Positions 23,414 through 34,852 of a DNA stretch of 64,000 nucleotides are shown here, piece by piece. The notes beneath the pieces were generated by a model. The model was not told the DNA's origin. It saw nothing but the letters and a program-made list of their open reading frames with translations, and ran no database searches. Numbering within the stretch: the stretch's first letter is position 1; every line of letters begins with the position of its first letter. A program made the translations under genes and the position numbers. This DNA is from Euglena gracilis (taxonomy: Eukaryota > Euglenida > Euglenophyceae > Euglenales). Location of the stretch: the NCBI GenBank assembly GCA_039621445.1, contig CP154954.1, positions 59,888,168 to 59,952,167 on the forward strand, written 5' to 3'.

Positions 23414-26217
23414 ATACATATATTGATATGCTCTGAAGTGGATGGGGGAGCGGGGATAGTTTGTAAAGGTGTGGTGGTGGTGGAGCTGATGAATGAATGT
23501 GGCGATGCTCAATGATGAACGTTGTATAATTTGAGTTATGTTCTGTTATCTTTTCTTTCGTATTTCTTTATGGCATCTTCCATCAAGAATGAATCGATTT
23601 TGGGCTGAAGCTCTGAACGTGTCGTTCTCAATCTCCCTCCTAATCCTCCCAATCCTTTGTGTGTGAAGTTCACATGTTCGATGTCTACAGCTGACCTATT
23701 TGATTGACCGCCCCTGCCTCTTATGTCTGCCTCTTATCCACCTCTGCAGCATACAGAAAAATAACGAGCAATGTTAAACACAGAAAGCGTCTGTGAGCTG
23801 CTTCAGGAGTTAGTCAAATCTTGACTCCAATTTAGATTAGAAAAGTCAGGACATAAACATTTGGGCACAGATCTCATCTGGTAAATGCCTTCGAAATATG
23901 TTCATGGTTACTCACCACCTAGATAGATCTATTTTTCCATGTCTGCTTCTGAGGCAACAGATTTTGCAGTCACCCTCTCACTCCAAACATGCCCCTCTCG
24001 AGATTATTTTGCAAATTTCTAGAGTAGGAGTTTATATTAAGGGGATTATATTGATTTGAAGTCAAGCTCCGCAACCAAAAATCGTTGTATTCTCCAATGA
24101 TTTTTTGCCCTCATTCCCCAAGTTTCACCAATTTCCTGCAAAATTGCAGCTTGGCACTCTTGATTTAGGCAGAGATTATCAAATTAATTGTCAAATGCTG
24201 TCAAAATGATTGTATTCAATTTTTTTTCTGTTACTCCTTTGGACGCCACTTGCACTCGACGTCGTGGATAGAGGGTATTTTTTGGACGCTAAATCAAGAC
24301 TCTCAGCAAGGGGGGTTTATTTGGGGGGCTGATGAGGCCTCATTTTGGAAAGCCAATGTTTCAAGTGAAAAGGGCCTTCGTCAACCTTCCCCCCCCCCCC
24401 GTCGGGATGGGTAGTGATAACAGTGATATGACCACCGTCCCCCGTTCGCTGATTTTTTTCCCCCCGGGATGACGAGATCCCACCCACAAAACTCGAGGGT
24501 ATACAAAAATTTTTGGCACATAATATATATATTATATACAGTACATACACTGAACATATAATATATTATATACTATATATAATATAATATATATTCATAT
24601 ATATGCATTTTGTTCAACAGAAACAGCGTTCAATGTAAAATTCTTTTTACCCTCAAACCAGAGGAGATGCAAAATGAAAAATCAATCCATGAAACTCAAT
24701 TTTTATTATCTCATACGTCACCAGTACTGGAGTGATGCTGGCAGGGAAGGTGGCATTGCCAAAAGAGTAGTTTTCAGAAATTTTGCGCGCAAATTGACAA
24801 TTCTTTTGGCAAAATTCTCTTCGTAGGATTAAAACTAAATGGAACATCAACCAAAACCTGGAAAACATGGAATCCAAGCTGCCAAAGAGTCTTCCGAGGA
24901 TGTCATCACGTTGTTCAAAAAGATCGCCCTGGCCTCGCATTTATTTCCCCTTCAAAGACCAGTAGTAAAAAGCTGCCAACAAGTTCTGTTGGCATCCGTT
25001 TTGCTCTCAAATATTTTTTTTTCCTATTCCGCTCATGGAGACCTGGATTTTCTTCGGGTGGGGTTCACTCTGACCAGGAAAGGGGTTGGGCTTCAACAAC
25101 AGGCCACACATTTCTTTTATTTTATTTGGAACCATTCTTCCTTCGAAAACGTTCAGTTTTCTTTTAAGAAAACTCGTTTCCAACATTCAAGATGCCATTC
25201 CCAATATTTATTTTGAATCGTCGGACTCCCTTTGCTTTCCATAATTTCGAGGTAAGGTGAAATGAAGTTTCCCGGGTGTGGCAGATCTTCAGCCATTTCG
25301 GACCCCTTGTCATAACTTGGCCTAGAGTGGAGTTGGGGGGGATTGGATGTTCAACCAAACTCCTGATTTTTGTGATTAGAATTTTTTTTGCATAAGTCTG
25401 CACATCTGTGTTTCCCAGAATTTTTTCCAAAATTTGATGATGATGATGATGATGTCCATCTCTGCAGTGAAAATATTTCGGATCAGAAGGTTGTGGGCAG
25501 ATGGAAAGGGAGAAATGGAAAAAGGGACAGGGCATGAAAACGTCCTGCCAATGGTGAAGGGTGTCCCCCATCCTCCGGAGGTTTCCCCCACCCCAGGGTG
25601 TTAAGATAGCGGAGGAGAGGGGGTCTGTCTAGGGGGTCAAACCCCCCTAGACAGAAGGGGGTCCAGACCCCTCCTCCCCGCTCACTTGATACCCTTAATG
25701 CCCCGCCCTCAACACCGCCGAGCCTTTCCCGCGGCCAAACACTGCGCCGCAGTCGCCGTTGCCCGCCACTCCCTCCCTCACAGCACCGCCTTTGCCGCGT
25801 TCCTTTTGACGTCCGCATTGGCTGTGCCTTCCCCCTCCGTCCCGCTGCGGCTGTCCCCACCGAGCACTGCCCCGGCTCGCATGCCGTGCACACCCTGTCT
25901 TCTGGACAGGCCTCTTTTTGGTATTGGCAGGCGGTGGGGGCATTTTGGACCCCCCCCCCCGGAGGCTGGAGGGGGGGAGTGCTTTGTGGACTATCTACCC
26001 CCAAAAGTGCGGTGTGCTATTGCACACCCCACACACAACACCGGGATGGGGAATAATTTGCTATTTTCAGGTGGCACCCGATGAGGACGCAACAGCCAAC
26101 CCGTTGTGATACTCCTCAACACCCGCCTGCCTTAGGTGCGAGTTTTTTTGTGGCAATTGTGATTGGAGGAAGGGGATGGGCAGCTTAAGATGACTTTTCA
26201 TTTTCATTCCACTCAGA
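23414..26217. other. Gene A 3' flank, no convincing gene (left)
   Basis: AT-rich (24530-24610). Reading frames at 24653-25216 show replacement-type inter-arm differences on both strands and are not accepted. 25620-25680 has an inverted repeat around 'gggtctgtctagggggtcaaacccccctagacag'. Confidence 0.5.
25616..25672. repeat. Perfect small hairpin
   Basis: The 'gtctagggggt' and 'acccccctagac' arms face each other around 'caa', with a second gtctg/cagac pair outside. Conserved at about 44925-44970 in the right arm. Confidence 0.6.
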
Positions 26218-26576
26218 ATGGGGAATTTGTATTTTCAGCAGAAGCGTTTGGCAGAAGGCAAACTTCAGAGTTGGAAGACGAAGCCTGGGCCTGAACCCAG
26301 ATTTGGGACAGGCCAGCTAGGCGATGCCCTGGCCTTTGATGCTCTCATTGCTGCTTCTCCTCCCAGACAGGCTTCCTTCTCCACCAACCTTGTCGGTTTT
26401 TTGACACCAGCACCCCCCCCCCCAGGGTTTGGTGTTCGGTATCTGGAGGGCGTCTGTGGTTTAGGTGGGTCGACGCTCAGCGGTTCCTCCCGGCGCCACG
26501 CCCCAGAAAGTCCCAGCATTTTGATATCTCTCTTCAAGGTCCCAGGGGCGAGAAATTGGCGCTCTTGAAGCCCTAA
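26218..26576 (+). CDS. Candidate exon block, unidentified (left arm)
   Basis: An ATG-initiated open frame (MGNLYFQQKRLAEGKL) runs to a poly-C tract ending in AG at 26425. After that, one frame reads RLWFRWVDAQRFLP and later FDISLQGPRGEKLALLKP, then TAA at 26574. The 151 bases from 26426 are identical to 44167-44017 in the right arm, while the poly-C run itself differs in length. In the right arm the whole block is one uninterrupted 119-codon frame; in the left arm the poly-C length change breaks it. That is harmless if the tract is an intron end. I do not recognise the protein. It could be an upstream exon of gene B or a separate small gene. Confidence 0.4.
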
Positions 26577-27455
26577 CTGCAAACCGAAGCTGTTTTTTTT
26601 TTCATAACCCTGAACACAAAAAAAATCCAATTGCCCCCCAAAAAGGGGGGGCAGTTAAGCAAAGCATCCTTTCTAACAAAAGCCACCGCCACGAGTGCTA
26701 TCACCGCCAAGGATTTCGTTTTCCTTGGATCTCAATGAGGAAGTTGCCTGCCTCTTGGGTCCAAAAATAGGTCAATTAGGAATTTGGGACAGGGTTTTTG
26801 CAATTGCATTCCGAATTGTGTGACAGGTTCCTAATTACTGTGGATTTTTTCTGTCTTTTGTTGAAGGCCGAATAGGGTTCAGAGTGGGGTCGCGGGGGAA
26901 ACACCCCCTCAAATATGACCTCAAAAGAGGAGGAAGGACCATAAAAAAGAGTAAAACGCCAGAATTCTTTTTGGTGAACGACGGGCTGGCTGGCTGGCTG
27001 GCTGGGCCGAAACCGGGTCGCCCAGGGGGGTCTGCAAAATCTTGCAGGGATGCCTGGTGGCAAGCAGCCCTGGATACCTGGCTGTTCAGGCATTGGAAAT
27101 GGAAGATATCCACAATATCGCAAGGCCTGGGCACGGGTTTCGGCGCAAAGTGCCAAAAGTTTGTCCGTGTCCAGGAGGCCAAAAAACAATGTTTTGGGCA
27201 ATTTTTTTTTGGGAAATGCCCTTGGACAGCCGGATTGTTGGGGGGGGGGCGGTCCCCACTCCTGGGGGGGGGGGCTTCCCAGAACTGGGTGGGTGGGGGG
27301 GTATTAAAAAGTAGCCTGTAAAGGGTAAAGCCTAAAGCCCAGAAAGGGTACAAACCACCCACGTACAGCGGGGAACACCCAAACAACCAATTTGGCCCGT
27401 GCTTTTCCAACAAAATGCTCCGCAATCCGCCCCTGGACGGGAAGCCTGTCCCCAG

Positions 27456-29431
27456 CCGGGGGCGGCCTCCGCCACTGCGAGCACCCTGACGAGGTCTCCG
27501 ATGGGACGTGGGTGGAGGCCCGGGCCGAGGAGGGGCTGTGGAGCAGGGTTCACTTCAACAAAGAAGACCTGAAGTGCAAACCATGCATCTCTTAAACGTT
27601 TTGCAGACCCCCTGCTGCAGCCAGCCCCGATGCCCAGCCCGGCCGCAGGCCCCCCCCGGGGGATGCTGGTAGTCTTCTACCCAGCCCCTTTTTGGAGGGT
27701 CCAGCCCAATAATTTTCGGCACAAAGCACCGAAATTTTTTGAAAGGCATTCAAAAATTGGCAAGAATACTGTTTTGGGGTGTTTTGGGTGTTTGGGGGGG
27801 GGGGGGTTGTCAGACGCTCATTTTTTCCAAAGTTGTGTTTTTGCTTTAGACAATTGCCGAACCCGGCATAGATCGGCCCAGTTCAGGTCCAGCCGGGGTC
27901 CACCCCCCCCGGGGGGGGGGGGGGGGGGCTGGCCAGCCCAAATTTCTATCCAGCCCAAATATCCAGCCCTACCCCAGCAACCCCCCAGGGTCCTTAAAGA
28001 GGTGTGTGGTGCAAACCTCCCTTTTTGCACAGTCAGGGATGGGTTTGAGGGGGTCCAGTCTGTAGCTGTTTAACGCCAATTCTCCCTGCGTTGAGTCACG
28101 GGTTTTTTGGGGGGGGAAATGGCTAGTCCCAAATAAATTTGTTCAGAAATTTGTTATTCTCAAGAGTAATTTGCTTAGGCCGAGTGAACGGTGTGCCTTC
28201 TGTGGCTTGAGTCAGAAGGCACAGCCCTCACCACGGTTGTTGAACAGGACCCTGCCGTGGAGTCCACCGGGGTGTGACGCGCAGCAACACTTCTGCCCAG
28301 GCCCCGTGCGCGGCTGGTTTCCCTCTCCTGTCCAAACCGCCTCAACGCCTCGCTGTGTTGCCAAGTTCGATCCCGTCCCGTGGATTGGCATGACGCCGAG
28401 GTTTTACGCAGGTGGCACTCGCCGGCGCCGGTGAGAAGGCCACACACATTGCTGTTCGGCGTCAACATCCCCTGTGCTGTGGTGGTTGAAAACTGGGTGC
28501 AAAGTAGTGTCCGGTACTCAGCGGTATTGTAGTACTGTAATAGAAGTACTGTAGTATTGTAATAGTACAGGATTGTAGTATTGTAATAGTACAGTACTGT
28601 AGTTCTGTAGTATTAGTACATTACAGTACTGTAGTATTGTAATAGTACAGTACTGTAGTACTGTACTGCTGTAAACAGCAGCCACCACGTGCCAGAGTCC
28701 GGAAAGGACGAAGATGGTTTGCCCGCCGGCCGGGCCTGCCCTGCCAGGGCCGCAACCTGACCCGGTGGCGGTGGCAGCCGCGCGGCTGCCGACTGCCCTC
28801 GTTCAACAGCAGCGCACTGCATCAATGCCTCTCGCCCAGGCCCGGGCCAAGGCAGAGCTTGAGAAAATTTGAAATTTGAGGGGTCCAGCCAGCCGCTGCC
28901 TCTTTCTAACCTCGGACCCCCATAGACGAGGTTTATTTCCAGCCACCCGAAAGGCAGCTGCACGGATTTTTGGCTTTTGGGGGGGTGCAAAAACGGTCCA
29001 AAAACGTGTTGGAAAGGGTGGCCAGGACAAATTTGGGCTAGAAAATCGATTATTTTTTTGCATAATTGGCAGTTTTTTGGGACATTTTTGCAGATTCGAT
29101 TTTTTTTAGTACCCAGTTCGACCCCGTTCCGGCCCAGTTCCAGCCTGGGACCCCCGGGGTCGGCCAGCAGCTTTTTTCCAGCCAGCCCAAATTTTCCGCC
29201 TCTGAGCTGAACCCCCCTGGGGCGTCGTCAAAATGGCGCCCACCCTACAGCCCAGCGGGACTCTGGGATTGGCCACCACTTCGCATGTCCCCCGGCTGCG
29301 GTGCTGCCCCGGCCTGCCTGGAGGCCGACCGATACACATGGTGGGCGACTCCGCCCCAGCCATCCTCCCGTTGCATATTGCATATGCTTGTCCGGTTGTT
29401 CATGTGTTTGCCTCTTGGCCTCTTAGCCAGG
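27456..29431 (+). CDS. Gene B copy 1: PC-esterase/TBL-like protein (partial exon set)
   Basis: Three recognisable exons. 27456-27573 encodes LRHCEHPDEVSDGTWVEA and LWSRVHFNKEDL, like the Cys and G-x-W-V block that opens TBL/PMR5N regions. About 28679-28839 encodes CQGRNLTRWRWQPRGCRLPS then FNSSALHQCL, the R-W-x-P-x-x-C-x-LP-F block. 29251-29431 encodes GRPIHMVGDSAPAILPLHIA, the GDS nucleophile block of PC-esterases (SGNH-like). The family includes plant TBL and animal CASD1/NXPE-type proteins, often Golgi polysaccharide O-acetyltransferases. The last exon ends at a good donor (CCAGG|GTAGGT). The donor of the middle exon is not resolved; only GC donors precede its stop. The downstream D-x-x-H block was not found, and no start codon is assigned. 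Confidence 0.55.
27574..28509. other. Gene B intron region (left)
   Basis: Poly-G/C runs (27797-27807, 27901-27927). The 28180-28440 GC-rich stretch has long open frames on both strands but mixed inter-arm changes, so it is not called. Confidence 0.4.
28510..28675. repeat. (TAGTACTG/TAATAG)n array upstream of gene B exon
   Basis: Irregular tandem TAGTACTGTAATAGTAC units end at the acceptor AACAG (28678). The mirror 41920-42065 differs in unit number. Confidence 0.85.
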
Positions 29432-30054
29432 GTAGGTGCCAGTCATACAATCATTAAGTCACTGGCCGACCCCCCCTTCCGGGGGGGGACTGGTTTTTTC
29501 AGAGTGACCCACTGCTTTCGGCCCGGACCCCCTCCTCCCCCATTGGGGGGGGTGGGGTGGCAAAAAAACCGCTGAGGTGACCACACGCACCATGCAATTT
29601 TTTGCCGACCCCCAGGGGGGAGGGAAGGTCATTTCCACTCGTATAAAAACTAGTCACTCACTTTTTTTCGGAAAACCAGTCAGTCACTACCCCCCGGGGG
29701 TCGGCCACTCTGGAATCCAAGGGAAATTTGACCAAAAGCGTGAAAAAAGGCAAAAAGGCGCCATGCATGTCCAGACAGCAGGTTTTTTTTTATTTTGCTT
29801 TACGTTAAGGCCGAAGGCCAACTTTAGGCCGGCCAAGTTTACATATGAGGGGGGGGGTTATCATCCACCAGCACATTGTTTCTTATGGAACAAAGCCAGA
29901 ATTTCCCGTCTTAGGGTCCAGTCAGTTCCTTTTGGGGAAGTAATTTTTTTCATTCTCATTCAAATTTCCAGTCAGTTGGACCTGGCATGATTTCCCACCA
30001 ATTTATGGCGCTTCCCTGAACAAGCAGCGTTCTTGAATATGCACATCACTGTAA
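29432..30054. other. Downstream of gene B GDS exon (left)
   Basis: Contains poly-C/G palindromes (29468-29490, 29525-29570) and a ggggggggttatc end at 29849-29863 that looks like another poly-C element terminus. No further PC-esterase block recognised. Confidence 0.4.
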
Positions 30055-31105
30055 CAGACATTCAGTTAGTGTGGTGCATCAAGGTTGTCATTTCGTGGTT
30101 CACTGTGGACACCAAAAATTTTTTTGTGGTTCACCTGCAGAGACCAAAAAAGTATTTGTGGTTCACATGTGGACACACAAAAAATTCCCACCGCCTGCTG
30201 ACATTTGCATCATTATCTTTCTCCTCAATAACATTGAAGCAATGAAGAAAATCACGGATTATCGCCATGATCCCGGCTCCGTTCCCGGAATTTTTTTTTT
30301 AGTCGAGCGACTGGATTTCTAGTTTCCGAATCACGTTGGATTTCTAGTTTCCGAATCACGTCCGTTTGACCCCCAACTCCCCGCCAGGCCCGAGTTATTC
30401 AGCTGCGAAGGGGTCCAAGCTGGGTAGGATTGCCCCCCCCCCCTCTTCTGACTGGTCCAAAGTCGGTCAAAAAATCAATTTTTGAAAATGAAACATACAT
30501 TATCTCCGGAAATGTCGGTCTGACCAAATGTACCCCTGGAGGCCCTCTATCGACCCCCGTTCGCCGTTTTGGCCACCGACACGCCTGGCCCGTGCCCCGA
30601 CGCGCTTTTGCAGCCCAAAACGGCCATTTTGGGTGTTTTTGGGTCGTTTTTTTTTTTGCTCAAAAAAATCGATTTTTCCAAATTAAAATTTCTCGAAAAT
30701 GGTTGGGAGTCAAAGGAAATGTCCGTCCCTTAAAGTGCCATATCTAAGGGTATTCAATTTCCTCGCAACTCCCCGCCTAGCTTGAGTTACAGCCATTTTT
30801 CGGCCAATTTTAGCCATTTTGTACATTTTGGGTTTTGAAAAAAAAAGTCGAAGAACGCTCATTTTCGGCTCAAAAGCTCTTTTTTTTCAATCAAGTTTTG
30901 TGGGCAACAAAATTTTTTGTGGACACCAAAATTTTTTGTGGTTCACCTGTGGACACCAAAAAAAAATTGCGGTTCACCTGTGGACACCAAAAAAGATTTG
31001 TGGTTCATATGTGGACATCAAAAAATTTTTTGTGGTTCATCTGTGGACACCAAAAAAAAATTGTGGTTCGCACGTCTTTTGTGAACCACACTAAATGAAT
31101 GTCTG
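30055..31105. mobile_element. 1.05-kb hAT-like element with subterminal repeats (left)
   Basis: Terminal inverted repeats CAGACATTCAGTTAGTGTGG and its partner at 31085-31105 (one mismatch). Flanking 8-mers are cactgtaa (30047-30054) and caatgcaa (31106-31113), 6 of 8 matching, as expected for an old hAT duplication. Just inside both ends are tandem units of about 30 bp containing gtggttcacctgtggacacc (30097-30180, 30930-31080), typical subterminal transposase-binding arrays. The interior shares the 'caactccccgcc' repeat seen at 1270-2300. No transposase frame. Confidence 0.7.
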
Positions 31106-31559
31106 CAATGCAAGCCCCCCTTAAAATTGGGAGGGGGGCTTTAAACAATCAAACTCAAACAATCAAAATTGGGAGGGGGGTAAAAAATCAAACTTTTCTG
31201 GGCGGGCTAAAAAAGTTACCTGCCTTAAACTCCATCCAGTCAAATACCAAAAATTTTGTTGTGTGTCTCCCTTGTCACTAAGAATATGCAATTTTTGTGT
31301 AAAATGGAGCATTTCTGGCGAAAAAAAAATGCTGCATCTACCCAAAATTTTTCTGCCTTTTTATGAATGGCGCCGTCGTGGGAGGAACTTTATTTTATAG
31401 TTTTGGGGGATTTATATTTGAGGAGTGTAGAATTTCCGTGTAGAATGTGCAGAATTAGGAGTGAGAATTCTGTAGAACTAGTAGGGTAGAGTTTGCTCAT
31501 TGGTTCCTGAAATTTTGGCGGCACATCTCGTACTTAAGCTTTTTTTCATCGACAAAAAA
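31106..31559. other. No gene seen (left)
   Basis: AT-rich, with two 'aaaattgggagggggg' units (31122-31140, 31167-31182). Mirrored at 39030-39483. Confidence 0.45.
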
Positions 31560-32547
31560 CCCTTTTGAGCGCCGGCGTTACAAGGGGTGAGAGCGAGAGG
31601 GAGCAGGATTGGACAAAATACGAGCGATTTCTTGTGTTTGGCACCGGCTCTCTCGGGAATTGCGTGTTTTTTTTGCTGTTTTTTTTGTTATCAGCATGAC
31701 ACGAAAACCCCCAGACCCATCCCCCTAAAGTGAAAAAAAAAACACCAACAAAAACACCCAAACCCTGGTACCGCCTCCCCCCATTTTGTGCGATGCGGCT
31801 CTCCTCCCCTATTGTTGGCAGCCCTGGCTGGCTCCCTCCGGGGGTTTTGATGCAGGTTCTTTATTTTTGCTTTGTGTTTTTGGATGTTTGCCGGAGCACG
31901 GGGAACAAGAATGGGGGGTTAGGGTGGTTCCAATCGCGGCGCTGGACAGGGACGCAGGAAGCAGGACGTGCCTAGGGCTTTTGTGAAGGCCCGTACAGGG
32001 TGAAGGGACAGTCTGAAGGGTGTGAAGGGAGGGAAGAGTCGTGAGTCCCCACCGAACTTGCAGCAGGGATGGGTCCGGCCAATTGCATCGTGATGAAATG
32101 GGAGAGGGTATCACACAAATTTCAATGGAATGATTAATTGCAGCCATGTTCTGAACAAAGAAAGAATGTCGATGTGCGCAATTTCGCAAATCGACCAACC
32201 TTCGGATTCCCCAAAGAAGGACCACAGAATCCCCAGAATTCATAATGCTGAAGGTAGCAATGTGAGTTTGCGTCAGAAAATGAGGTCGGTTTGCGCAAAT
32301 GCGCACGCCGTCAATATATGCGCTACACCGACCTCATGTGCAATTGTGCAAAGTGATGTGATCAAGTAGCACGGCACACAAACAGCGTCGCTGCCTTGAG
32401 CTTTCCTAAACAGCAATGACCTGAAGGGCTTACAACGCAGCCTTGCTCTGTTAAAAGACAGAAATTCATTGAAAAAACACACGTGTCAAGTACCAGGTCG
32501 GAATAAAACAAAGTGGTCGGTGCGAAAATACGCACGTGGTCGTGATA

Positions 32548-33272
32548 ACCCCCCCCCCTAATAAGTGCACGGGTGCACACATTTTAAGGACGTACTTTCG
32601 GACCAGGCTGTGTTTTAGTCGGGTGCCGACCCCACCCGGGGGGGGGGTTGCCTGCCTGGGCAGGCACCCCAAGGCACTCCAAATCCGACCCCCCCCCGGG
32701 GGGGGGGTAGGGCACACGGCCAAAAGTGCCCTAGCACAACCCCGGCGCGAAGGCGCCGGGGAGCCAAAAATGGCCTATTTTCAAAGGAATGTGCCCGGGC
32801 ACAGGCCGAAATCCGACCCCCCCCCCGGGGGGGTAGTGCCTGCCTGGGCAGGCACTCACAGGCACTCCGGACCCCCCTCCCCCCCCCCGGGGTTGGTAAA
32901 AAAACAGCCTGTTTCGGACCCCAAAGGGTGCGCACTTATTAGGGCAGTGCGCACTTTTTAGGACAAAGCCAAAAAATACTGACATTACCCGCACTCTTTT
33001 TCAAATTTCTCCCCATTTTTGTGATTTCAAGCTATGAGTCAAGTGATCATGTGTCAAATGTGTCAAATTCTGGGGTTGGACGATGGAAATATTTGGTCTG
33101 AGAAGGATAAATCTGAGAATTGTGTGTGCTTTCCGACCTGAGATATGACAGTGATTTCTCCTTTGGGGGGGGTGCGCACTTTTTAGGGAGGTAGTTTCGG
33201 ACCCTTGGGGGGTGCGCACTTATTAGGGAACTGCGCACAATTAGGGCACTGCGCACTTATTAGGGGGGGGTT
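32548..33272. mobile_element. TA-flanked poly-C element with TTATTAG ends (left)
   Basis: Ends ACCCCCCCCCCTAATAAGTG and CTTATTAGGGGGGGGGTT, next to TA on each side. Inside, units of gcgcacttattaggg / agtgcgcacttttta recur near 32930-32955 and 33172-33262, and an inverted 'gcctgcctgggcaggcac' motif occurs twice. Present in both arms. Confidence 0.65.
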
Positions 33273-33656
33273 TACATTTTCACACAACAACCATGTGTGT
33301 AAAGATGCACGTCGTCGGAGTGCAAAATGGGCACGCCATGACGATGTGTGCATTTGCGCACACCCAACCACGATAGAAAATTTCAGACAGAACACATCGT
33401 ACACAAATATAAATAAACACCATCTGCAATGGCTCCTTCTGGTGTGCAATTTCAGCTTTCACACGCTCTCCTCCACCATGAGGCTTTTTTTAAGGCCGGC
33501 AAGTCCAGGTCCATGTGGAGACCGTCGACCTCTTGTAGGTGGCCGAACGCTAGCACGTCGCGGCACACGTGCAATGGCGCCGCTTGGGCAAGGGGTGGTC
33601 CTCGAAGCCCCAGCCACTTGCCCCCCTTGCTTGCGTTTTGCTGCAACGGTCACATC

Positions 33657-33930
33657 CAAGTTGTTTTTTTTAGTCTTGGACCCCGGGGGGGGGGGGGAGG
33701 GTGGGTGGGTCTGGCCGAGACTCCCCCCCCCCCGGAGGGGTTCCCCCACGGGGGGTGGGATATATTTTTCAGCGCCAAAGGCACCGCAGGTTTTTGAAAA
33801 AGGTGCTGTTTCAGCATTTTTCGTGATTTTTTGTCCATTTCCGGGGAAAAGTGGATGGGTCCGGGACCCCCTCCCAGGGGGTGGGTGGGTGGGGGGACCC
33901 ACTCCCCCTGGTCTTAAAAAAAAACACCTG
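33657..33930. mobile_element. hAT-type MITE, left-arm copy of shared insertion
   Basis: 274 bp with ends CAAGTTGTTTTTTTTAG and TTAAAAAAAAACACCTG, and perfect 8-bp flanking repeats gtcacatc (33649-33656, 33931-33938). Same family and size as 12368-12642. It is present at the same site in the right arm, so it predates the arm duplication. Confidence 0.85.
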
Positions 33931-34400
33931 GTCACATCGGGTGATGACAGGTGATCGCGCTTCAGCAGCCACAAGGCCGTCATTAATCCCCCGGTGCAGC
34001 AGCAGCCACCATGGTATGCCATGTTATCCCCCACAACCGGGATGGCAGACTGGGGGGGGGGGGCGGACATGCTGTTGGTCCATCGAAACAATCGAAAATG
34101 ACAGCATCATAAATGTGGCCTCAAGCTCTCTGTTTTGGACACAGAGAATGTTTATTTTTTTAGCATCTGGTTGGGTTGCGTGCAAGTACAGGTCAGTCAA
34201 CACCCTGATAATTGTGCACAACAACGGGTGCATTGCATGTTTTCTGAGGGAAAAAATGTGGCATCATTGTGGTAAAAACGGGAAAACGATCCTGGTTGAG
34301 GAAACAGGACGATTGCCCATGCTGAATGTTGAAATTCTGGAACTCGTTATTATTGAAGAAAAGTGTCCAGCAATCCCGGGGGGATTACGTGTCATTGATT

Positions 34401-34494
34401 CTAATATATATTACTATTTTGGATTATTATTATTTTATAATATTATTATATATATTAATATATATATTATAATATACATATGTATATATATACA
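34401..34494. repeat. AT-rich (TATA)n tract beside the central element
   Basis: Irregular TAATATTA/TATATA sequence; the mirror is 36098-36195. Confidence 0.8.
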
Positions 34495-34852
34495 CTCAGT
34501 TACGAAAGTCTTCATACCCCTGGCGTGTCAAAAGTCTTCATACCCCCCACTTTCTTCAAAATTTTGTGAACAAGGTTGCGAAAGATTTCTGTTCACCACC
34601 GCACTTCCTCAAGCAGAGCCATATACATACAGCAGGTCATACGCCATCACGAAGGCAGGATTTGAGTTCCTGGGCGCCGCGGTATGCTCTCTCTCTGAGA
34701 AGCGGAACGGCGGCCACAAGGTAGTCACTTTCCAGCGGTTTGTCCCAACAAAACCCGGTGTGGCAGATGATTGATCACAGCTCAGCAGGAAAATTTATTC
34801 ATTGAATCAAAGGGTGCGATGCGAAATATAATGGAGAACGATGCAGCAACCC

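Larger units (their letters stand above)
31560..34400 (-). repeat. Dispersed repeat segment, copy B (left arm)
   Basis: Homologous to 16870-18500 but carries later insertions: the hAT MITE 33657-33930 and the poly-C element 32548-33272. The opposite strand also has a similar open stretch in both copies (CGKNGKTILVEETG here, GKTTGKKFRIEQTAG in copy A mirrored). I cannot name it. The right-arm mirror is at about 36240-39015. Confidence 0.5.
9234..34852 (+). repeat. Left arm of ~26-kb imperfect palindrome
   Basis: This segment reappears in reverse complement at 35741-63387. I matched it exon by exon: for example 10857-10934 equals the reverse complement of 61434-61511 without a mismatch, and 29251-29431 equals that of 41153-41333. 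Matching starts at 'gccctgcggg' (9234 left, 63387 right) and ends at 'gcaaccc' (34852 left, 35741 right). Introns and intergenic parts differ by substitutions, microsatellite length and whole insertions, so the arms are not a trivial read artefact. Two allelic haplotypes joined head to head by an assembler would look similar and cannot be excluded from sequence alone. Confidence 0.95.

Noticed and set aside
24653-25216. Opposing frames of 95 and 125 codons
   Set aside because: Inter-arm differences are replacements or frameshifts in both frames.
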